DNA from: an uncultured Pelagibacteraceae bacterium
GTDB lineage: Bacteria > Pseudomonadota > Alphaproteobacteria > Pelagibacterales > Pelagibacteraceae
Assembly (NCBI GenBank): GCA_902545555.1
Contig: CACCGK010000009.1
Span: 1-34,827 of the forward strand
Direction: 5' to 3'
Length of the DNA: 34,827 nucleotides
Part shown: positions 33,696-34,827 of the stretch, piece by piece
Numbering within the stretch: position 1 is the stretch's first letter
Layout of the letters: the number at the start of each line of letters is the position of its first letter
Notes under the pieces: generated by a model
Databases searched by the model: none
The model's input: only the letters and a program-made list of their open reading frames with translations
What the model was told of the DNA's origin: nothing
Made by a program: the position numbers and the translations under genes

Positions 33696-34676
33696 TTAAT
33701 AAAACTTTAATTTGTCTAAAATTTTTCCCTCTGATTTATCCGCCAAATGAATTTCACCCAAGTGACTTACAATTGATCCACTTGATTTTGATCGTGGTAG
33801 ATACAATATTACTTTTTTATTTTTTTTTATTTTTTTAGTAGTATATGTACAAAGTTGAGGTTGATTTCTGCTTTTGTAAATTAATGAATTTTTCATCATA
33901 ATCATAAATTTTTTTTTATTTATAATCACAGATTTTTTTACTTTCTCAAAATTTTTCATTATAAGATACAAAGAACAAATAGTACTATAAGGTCCAGTAA
34001 CCTTTTTTTCTAAATGTGTATTAATGTCTTGGTAAAATGAAAGTTTTCTCTTTTTTAATGTTTTTATATTATATCCAATGAAAGCTGCACCAGTTAAACC
34101 AAATATTCCTTTACATGAGCTAAAACTTATAACAGAAGCCAACTTATGATTTTTTTCAAGTCCTATTGATCCTGTCGCATCTAACATAAGTTTTGCACTG
34201 CATTTCTTTGAAAAATCAGATAAATCTTTAATTGGAACTAATAAAGCTTTACTTGTTTCAGTAGGACAAGCAATAACCCAATCAAATTTACTTTTAATTT
34301 TATTTGAATAAATTTCTGTCCATGGAATAATTTTAATTGTTGAGTATATTTTGTAATTTTTTTGAAATCTCTTAATTATGTCTATAACTCTATCAGAATA
34401 GTAGCCTGTAGAAATTACTGCAATTTTACCTTTTAAAAAATTGAGCACCATAAGCTCAATTGCAAGTGTGCCTGAACCTTGAAATGTTACCAAATTCTTT
34501 TTTTGAGATATTTTTTTTAATTTATTTAAAACAAAACGTTCTATTTCCTTATACTCTTTATCGTTACGCCCAAATGTATTCTTTAAGCCTAAAATATTAA
34601 GCTCACTTATCCCTCCTGGTCCAGGACAAAAAGTGCTTTTAACATTAATCTTTTTAATGAAGTTATTAATCTGCAT
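33696..34676 (-). CDS. Class V PLP aminotransferase, 2-aminoethylphosphonate transaminase-like
   Basis: A 326-residue fold-type I PLP enzyme of the class V group. STFCPGPGGISELNILGL opens it (family PGP), with TFQGSGTLAIE (64-74) matching PhnW QGSGTxxxE, ACPTETSKALLVPI, LMLDATGSIG with cofactor-binding Asp166, and SFSSCKGIFGLTGAAF with the Schiff-base Lys189. It lies 2 bases downstream of a PEP mutase C-terminus in the same orientation. PhnW interconverts phosphonoacetaldehyde and 2-aminoethylphosphonate, the natural step after PEP mutase and phosphonopyruvate decarboxylase. The protein is somewhat shorter than typical PhnW (about 360 residues), so another amino- or pyruvate-linked reaction on a phosphonate is possible. 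No decarboxylase is visible inside the window. Confidence 0.85.
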   Translation of the reverse strand: MQINNFIKKINVKSTFCPGPGGISELNILGLKNTFGRNDKEYKEIERFVLNKLKKISQKKNLVTFQGSGTLAIELMVLNFLKGKIAVISTGYYSDRVIDIIKRFQKNYKIYSTIKIIPWTEIYSNKIKSKFDWVIACPTETSKALLVPIKDLSDFSKKCSAKLMLDATGSIGLEKNHKLASVISFSSCKGIFGLTGAAFIGYNIKTLKKRKLSFYQDINTHLEKKVTGPYSTICSLYLIMKNFEKVKKSVIINKKKFMIMMKNSLIYKSRNQPQLCTYTTKKIKKNKKVILYLPRSKSSGSIVSHLGEIHLADKSEGKILDKLKFY

Positions 34677-34678
34677 TA

Positions 34679-34827
34679 TTATTTAATATAATTTAGCACT
34701 TTTCCCAGTGTAGCTATTTTTTTTTCTGTCTCAAATGTCCTTCCATTTTTAAGTATGTTTTTTGCCACTTTTTCCATTGAAGGTATTGATGATCTCATTA
34801 AATGATTAGCATAAATTACAATGTTAA
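34679..34827 (-). CDS. pepM: Phosphoenolpyruvate mutase, C-terminal fragment (cut by window edge)
   Basis: The minus-strand frame enters from the right edge and ends with TAA at 34679-34681, giving 48 residues: NIVIYANHLMRSSIPSMEKV and then a helix AKNILKNGRTFE. The stretch VIYANHLxRSxxPxMxxVAxxIL is the characteristic end of PEP mutase, the TIM-barrel enzyme that isomerises PEP to phosphonopyruvate and starts almost all natural phosphonate pathways. The stop is 2 bases from the start of the class V aminotransferase, so the two genes are cotranscribed. Catalytic residues lie outside the window, so the mutase cannot be told from a lyase-like relative (isocitrate lyase superfamily) with full certainty. 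The VIYANHL motif and the transaminase next door favour PEP mutase. Confidence 0.83.
   Translation of the reverse strand, partial: NIVIYANHLMRSSIPSMEKVAKNILKNGRTFETEKKIATLGKVLNYIK

Noticed and set aside
1-34827. CRISPR arrays, tRNA or rRNA genes, insertion sequences, att sites
   Set aside because: No regularly spaced repeats, cloverleaf-like GC-rich segments, transposase or integrase motifs were seen on either strand. Apparent repetition is low-complexity A/T runs.

Overview
The window is a dense, very AT-rich stretch of bacterial DNA devoted almost entirely to surface-glycan synthesis. Intergenic gaps are tiny (the largest is 91 bases), many genes overlap, proteins are rich in Lys, Asn and Ile, and TGA is used as a stop. 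Extreme AT content, compaction and gene types together suggest a streamlined marine bacterium of the SAR11/Pelagibacterales kind and its hypervariable polysaccharide island. That is an inference: no rRNA, tRNA or housekeeping marker is present to settle taxonomy.

Layout. (1) 1-272: N-terminus of a leftward GT4 glycosyltransferase cut by the window edge. (2) 305-5862, rightward: a CDP-glucose 4,6-dehydratase split by a frameshift, then a complete nucleotide-heptose cassette (SIS isomerase, HAD phosphatase, transaldolase, fused nucleotidyltransferase-kinase) and an unrecognised GT-B-like protein. (3) 5866-10917, leftward: nucleotide-sugar dehydrogenase, SDR, DegT-family 3-dehydratase-like enzyme, second SDR, polyprenyl-phosphate GT2. 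(4) 11009-17293: two copies of a convergent module, each a polytopic Wzy-like protein (+) whose 3' end overlaps a bitopic Wzz-like protein (-), with a GT-C enzyme between them. (5) 17318-22926: SAM methyltransferase, glucose-1-phosphate cytidylyltransferase, RmlC-type epimerase, SDR, WbpA-type UDP-HexNAc dehydrogenase and a zinc-finger sugar C-methyltransferase. (6) 22926-27807, rightward: GT4, GT2, asparagine-synthetase-like amidotransferase, GT2. (7) 27804-34827, leftward: PEP mutase (C-terminus only), class V aminotransferase, ABC flippase, UDP-glucuronate 4-epimerase, GT2, and a fused double GT4.

How it fits together. The island encodes several activated sugars: an NDP-heptose, a CDP-6-deoxyhexose probably modified by C-methylation or 3-deoxygenation, UDP-HexNAc uronate, and UDP-glucuronate/galacturonate. 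It also encodes glycosyltransferases to assemble them, an ABC flippase, and two polymerase/chain-length-like pairs for export and polymerisation. The rightmost operon starts with PEP mutase followed by an AEP-transaminase-like enzyme, which points to phosphonate synthesis feeding the glycan. The most notable points are the phosphonate link, the duplicated convergent membrane module, the reversed HldE-like fusion, and the DegT enzyme with His in place of Lys and no Fe-S cysteines.
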